NCBI GenBank assembly: GCA_001769655.1
Contig: MEPC01000024.1
Location: forward strand, 389,572-453,571
DNA: 64,000 bases
Direction: 5' to 3'
Source of the DNA: Bacteroidetes bacterium RIFCSPLOWO2_12_FULL_37_12
GTDB taxonomy: Bacteria; Bacteroidota; Bacteroidia; 2-12-FULL-37-12
The translations under genes were made by a program, and so were the position numbers. The notes beneath the pieces were generated by a model, which saw nothing but the letters and a program-made list of their open reading frames with translations, was not told where the DNA came from and made no database searches. Positions 61,063-64,000 of the stretch are shown in pieces. How positions within the stretch are numbered: position 1 is the first letter of the stretch; each line of letters begins with the position of its first letter.

Positions 61063-62520
61063 CTAAAATTTCTCCACCACATATTTCCCAGTTAATAAAT
61101 GGACAAGCTTTCCCAGATAAATACCCTGGTTCATTTTAGATAGATGAATATTTATTTCCTCAATAACATTCGGATTTTGATGCTCCAACTTGGTTTCTGA
61201 AATTTTCCTGCCGGTCATATCATATAATTGTAAAACCAGATTGCCATGCACCGGCAAATAAAATCTGACTCGCAACAGGTTCTTATCTGTTTGAAAGATC
61301 CGTAAGAAACTTTTTTCTTCCCTTAGGAATCTCCATTCTTCTTTTTGTGATAACGTGAATAAAGAGTCAAAAACAAAAAGGGTGTTTTGCTGTGATGACA
61401 TTAGAAATTCATCCTCCAGATTAAATCTTACAGCCGCAATATCCATATCTCCATCCTGATCCGCATCAGATACATCCATTGCATTAATGACATTATTTAT
61501 AGGATAGGAAAATGTTGGAACCGAATTTTCTACGACATACTTTATGAAATTTCCATTCTGATTGAGATATAGAATTAATCTTCCGGGGAAAAGTGTACCA
61601 TTAGAACAAAGCAATATATCATCATCTCCGTCCTTATCCACATCCTCAAATATTGCTTTAGAGTCCAACGTACTGTCTATGAAAATGGCTGTGAAATTTC
61701 CATTTCCATCATTGTTAAATACATGCAAACTGGCATCCTGTTCATGAATTCCCGCTGTAAAATCTACATCTCCGTCACGGTCATAATCTGAAGTATCAAT
61801 GTTGGTGAACATGGAATTAATAATATGAAAATTTGAATAGAAAATAAATTTCCCGTTTCCATCATTTTTGTATATTTTTTTTTCATCCACACAGCAACCC
61901 TCCAGGCAGATCAGGTCAAGATCGCCATCTTTGTCAATATCCGCTAATTGAACGGCAGTGCCACCAATAATGTCGTCCTGAAATTCATCCCATTCAAATT
62001 CTAAATTTCCTTTATTATAAAGAATCAAAGATATGTCACTCCCATTCCATCCTGACACAACGAAATCCAGCTGATTATCGCCATTCAGATCCGCACTTGA
62101 AAAATCAAATGCCTGAAATTCATCCAGTAATATTTTTCTGGTAAAAGTCCCATTTTTATTATTTGCATACAGATACGTGTTTCCTGTTAAATTATAGCGA
62201 AGGCGCTAAGTACCCATTACTATTTCAGGAAAGCTATCCTTATTCAGATCAACCCATTTTACAAAATTAATAAGCATTGAATCTGTAGAAAGGACTATTT
62301 TCTGAAAATTCAATCCGCCGGAATTGATGAATAACAATAAAGAGTCAATATTGCCCACCAATAAATCCTTGTCTCCATCGTTATCACTGTCACCCCAGGA
62401 ACAAACCAAGGAAGCGCCTGCGCCAAACATTGGAATTGCTTTGTAAGCAGGAACCCGCTGGCTGAAAGCAGAATAAATTAATTGTCCGATGCAAAAATGA
62501 AATAGTATGAGTTTTTTCAT
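61063..62520 (-). pseudogene. Broken FG-GAP/VCBS repeat T9SS cargo gene (in-frame stop)
   Basis: Two minus-strand frames in the same register (62520-62206 and about 62058-61063) are one gene interrupted by a TAG at 62208-62206. The N-terminal part has a signal peptide (MKKLILFHFCIGQLIYSAFS) and FG-GAP repeats (WGDSDNDGDKDLLVGN). After the stop the frame continues RLRYNLTGNTYLYANNKNGT, then more repeats (DIDKDGDLDLICLEG, DYDRDGDVDFTAG) and a type A T9SS domain (LRVRFYLPVHGNLVLQLYD, then GRKISETKLEH). The stop is part of a 14-bp palindrome (62195-62208), which looks like an insertion. Read-through is possible but unsupported. Confidence 0.82.
62195..62208. repeat. Palindrome carrying the premature stop codon
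   Basis: TAGCG-AAGG-CGCTA is a perfect 5-bp stem; on the minus strand its first codon in frame is TAG. Confidence 0.7.
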
Positions 62521-62560
62521 GATGGTGATTATTTGATGGCACACAAAGTTACATGAAATA

Positions 62561-62713
62561 TTATACTTCAATCGGTATAAATCTTCGTGTAACTCTGTTT
62601 ATTGTTCTATTGCTACATTGTTTCATTGTTGAGCAGAAATCATGGAGATAATTAACAATGAAACAATAGAACAATAAAGACATTTGCTGAAATTTGTTCC
62701 GTTTACAGTATAA
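62561..62713 (-). mobile_element. MITE-like element, family 2, copy B (153 bp)
   Basis: The inverted complement of the element at 45552-45720: ends TTATACTTCAATCGG (left) and, inverted, TTATACTGTAAACGG (right), with the same ATTGTTCTATTGTTTCATTG interior. It lacks one short segment (about 16 bp) that copy A has. It lies in the 360-bp gap before the PadR gene, which holds no other gene. Confidence 0.85.
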
Positions 62714-62846
62714 CTATTCATAAGCTGAACGAGGTTTCATTTCTTTATTAAAGTAAAATAAATTATCAATTTAGCGCACTAAATATCACTTATATATCTG
62801 TATTACAATGATTTACAAAAAAAATAAAAAATATTTCATCAGTATG

Positions 62847-62877
62847 TTGCATTGCAAGATAGTATGCTGTACATTTG
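62847..62877 (+). promoter_or_regulatory. Promoter of the PadR-PspC operon
   Basis: TTG (62847-62849), a 20-bp spacer and TACATTTG (62870-62877) match the Bacteroidota consensus, 51 bp before the PadR start. Confidence 0.65.
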
Positions 62878-62928
62878 TACCATATTTTACAAGGAACATA
62901 TTAATACATATATAATATAGCGAAAACC

Positions 62929-63270
62929 ATGGAAGAATTCAAAATCGAAAACACTCAGATACAAATGAGAAAGGGAATATTAGAATACTGCATCCTGAAT
63001 ATCATTTCGAGAGGAGAAGTATATGCCACCGACATGATGGACGAATTAAAAATCGCAAAATTACTTGTTGTGGAAGGGACGCTATATCCTTTATTATCGC
63101 GTTTGCGAAAAGCCGGATTGCTCGATTATTCATGGAAAGAATCCTTATCGGGACCACCGCGAAAATATTATACATTGACAGAGAACGGAAAAAATACTTT
63201 ATCGGAATTAAATGGAACGTGGAATGAGTTAGTGAATTCCATTTCGATGATTAGAAAATTGGATGCTTAA
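62929..63270 (+). CDS. PadR-family transcriptional regulator
   Basis: The 113-residue winged-helix repressor has the PadR N-terminal domain: MRKGILEYCILNIISRGEVYATDMMDELKIAKLLVVEGTLYPLLSRLRKAGLLDYSW. The motif VEGTLYPLLSRLRKAGLL is the recognition helix and wing region. The C-terminus (LTENGKNTLSELNGTWNELVNSI) is short. PadR genes in Bacteroidota are often followed by a membrane protein with PspC domains, as here, so it probably autoregulates that operon. The inducer is unknown. Confidence 0.93.
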   Translation: MEEFKIENTQIQMRKGILEYCILNIISRGEVYATDMMDELKIAKLLVVEGTLYPLLSRLRKAGLLDYSWKESLSGPPRKYYTLTENGKNTLSELNGTWNELVNSISMIRKLDA

Positions 63271-63295
63271 AATATTTTTTATCAATTTCACCAAA

Positions 63296-63312
63296 CAACC
63301 CCGCAGGGGTTG
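63296..63312. repeat. Hairpin between PadR and PspC genes
   Basis: CAACCCC-GCA-GGGGTTG is a perfect 7-bp stem in the 57-bp gap of the operon. It may modulate the ratio of the two products. Confidence 0.55.
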
Positions 63313-63327
63313 CCAATATGTAAGAAC

Positions 63328-64000
63328 ATGGAAAAAACCACCAGTGTAAACCTCAGCGGGCTTAACTTCCAGATGGAAGAACCCGGTTACAAAAAACTGA
63401 ATGAATATCTTAATTCAGTAAGAAAACAATTTTCCGGTTATGATGACCATGAGGAAATCATTCGGGATATTGAAAATCGCATTGCTGAAATGTTTACTTC
63501 GAAACTTTCCCAAAGTAAGAATGTAATTACCCTGGATGAAGTAGAAGAGGTAATTTCAGTGATGGGAAATCCTTCTGACTTCAGCGCGGGGTCGGAGGAA
63601 ACAAAAAAACCGGAAAGCGAGTCCCAGAAAGATTCAGCCGGGAAATCGCGCAGAATGTACAGAGATGAAGACCAAAAAGTAATTGGTGGCGTTGCGGCTG
63701 GAGTTGCCAATTATTTTGGATTAGATCCCGTTTGGCTCCGGCTTGCCTTTTTCTTTTCCGTTTTTTTTGGTGGCTTCGGCGCTCTCCTATACATAGTGTT
63801 GTGGATCGCCTTGCCAAAACCAAAAACACTTTCAGAACGCTTGGAAATGAAAGGTAATCCGGTAAATTTATCTTCCATTGAAAACGCCCTGAAAAAAAAT
63901 CTTCCGGAGAATAAACCGGGAGAAGAAAATGTTTTTACTAAATTTTTATTATTTCCATTCCGCCTGATTGCTCAATTGCTGGAAGGATTATTGAAAATAG
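63328..64000 (+). CDS. PspC-domain membrane protein (partial, C-terminus missing)
   Basis: The ATG at 63328 begins MEKTTSVNLSGLNFQMEEPG; the gene runs off the right edge after 224 codons. The N-terminal cytosolic helical region (KKLNEYLNSVRKQFSGYDDHEEIIRDIENRIAEMF) precedes the PspC domain: RMYRDEDQKVIGGVAAGVANYFGLDPVWLRLAFFFSVFFGGFGALLYIVLWIALPK. It is coexpressed with the PadR repressor. PspC domains bind or sense membrane stress, and the PadR-PspC pair is common in Bacteroidota. Confidence 0.9.
   Translation, partial: MEKTTSVNLSGLNFQMEEPGYKKLNEYLNSVRKQFSGYDDHEEIIRDIENRIAEMFTSKLSQSKNVITLDEVEEVISVMGNPSDFSAGSEETKKPESESQKDSAGKSRRMYRDEDQKVIGGVAAGVANYFGLDPVWLRLAFFFSVFFGGFGALLYIVLWIALPKPKTLSERLEMKGNPVNLSSIENALKKNLPENKPGEENVFTKFLLFPFRLIAQLLEGLLKI

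Noticed and set aside
62206-62208. TAG as a sense codon (recoding)
   Set aside because: One isolated TAG in a palindrome is better explained by insertion; other genes end normally in TAG.

Overview
The window is a piece of chromosome from a member of the phylum Bacteroidota, AT-rich by eye. The evidence is a type IX secretion system (T9SS) core (PorU, PorV, a PorP/SprF-family protein), several very large secreted proteins with T9SS type A or type B C-terminal sorting domains, SprB/PKD-type adhesin repeats, a Bacteroidota-type cytochrome b558 SdhC, and many promoters of the Bacteroidota form TTG-N17-20-TAnnTTTG. No tRNA, rRNA or CRISPR array was recognised. The genus cannot be named from the sequence alone.

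Layout. 0-12.6 kb: partial PorP/SprF protein, porU-porV-ispF, a secreted protein of unknown function, two small membrane proteins, a GGGP-synthase-like enzyme, a lipoprotein MsrB-MsrA fusion, a lone sdhC and an OmpA-family protein. 12.6-26 kb (mostly minus strand): anti-sigma-type ATPase, DUF4175-like coiled-coil membrane protein, methyltransferase and DegT-type aminotransferase (ATGA-coupled), Mfd, an alanine-rich secreted protein, a fatty acid desaturase and a DEAD-box helicase. 26-41.7 kb: T9SS cargo (a 1617-aa BNR/CUB/GEVED/LTD protein and a 1998-aa SprB-like adhesin), an AAA/DUF4143 ATPase, an M23 peptidase, a PD40 protein and an enoyl-CoA hydratase. 41.8-44.8 kb: a small defence island with a RelE-type toxin-antitoxin pair and a restriction-modification operon led by two tiny overlapping ORFs. 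44.8-56.9 kb: lptB, recJ, glcD-like oxidase, M61 peptidase, outer-membrane protein, waaA, a type B T9SS cargo and a glycosyltransferase. 57-64 kb: a TPR protein that is an in-frame fusion of two tandem paralogues, a broken FG-GAP cargo gene, and a PadR/PspC pair.

The most unusual content is repetitive DNA. I see (1) two MITE-like families, each present twice: a ~180-bp one with 8-bp target duplications and a 153-169-bp one with TTATACTG ends; (2) period-7 tandem repeats of differing sequence in many intergenic gaps and inside the signal-peptide codons of one gene; (3) small palindromes that lie inside reading frames or supply their stop codons; (4) a 53-bp AACCTTCAAGG element in four full copies; and (5) a strong excess of the interrupted palindrome AGTGNCACT, comparable in style to cyanobacterial HIP1. 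The gene content itself is mostly house-keeping, envelope and secretion functions.

How the genes fit together: PorU, PorV and PorP/SprF belong to the machine that exports and anchors the large CTD-bearing proteins encoded here. lptB and waaA serve LPS, to which T9SS cargo is attached in studied species. The rest is metabolism, repair and regulation. All counts and alignments were made by eye.
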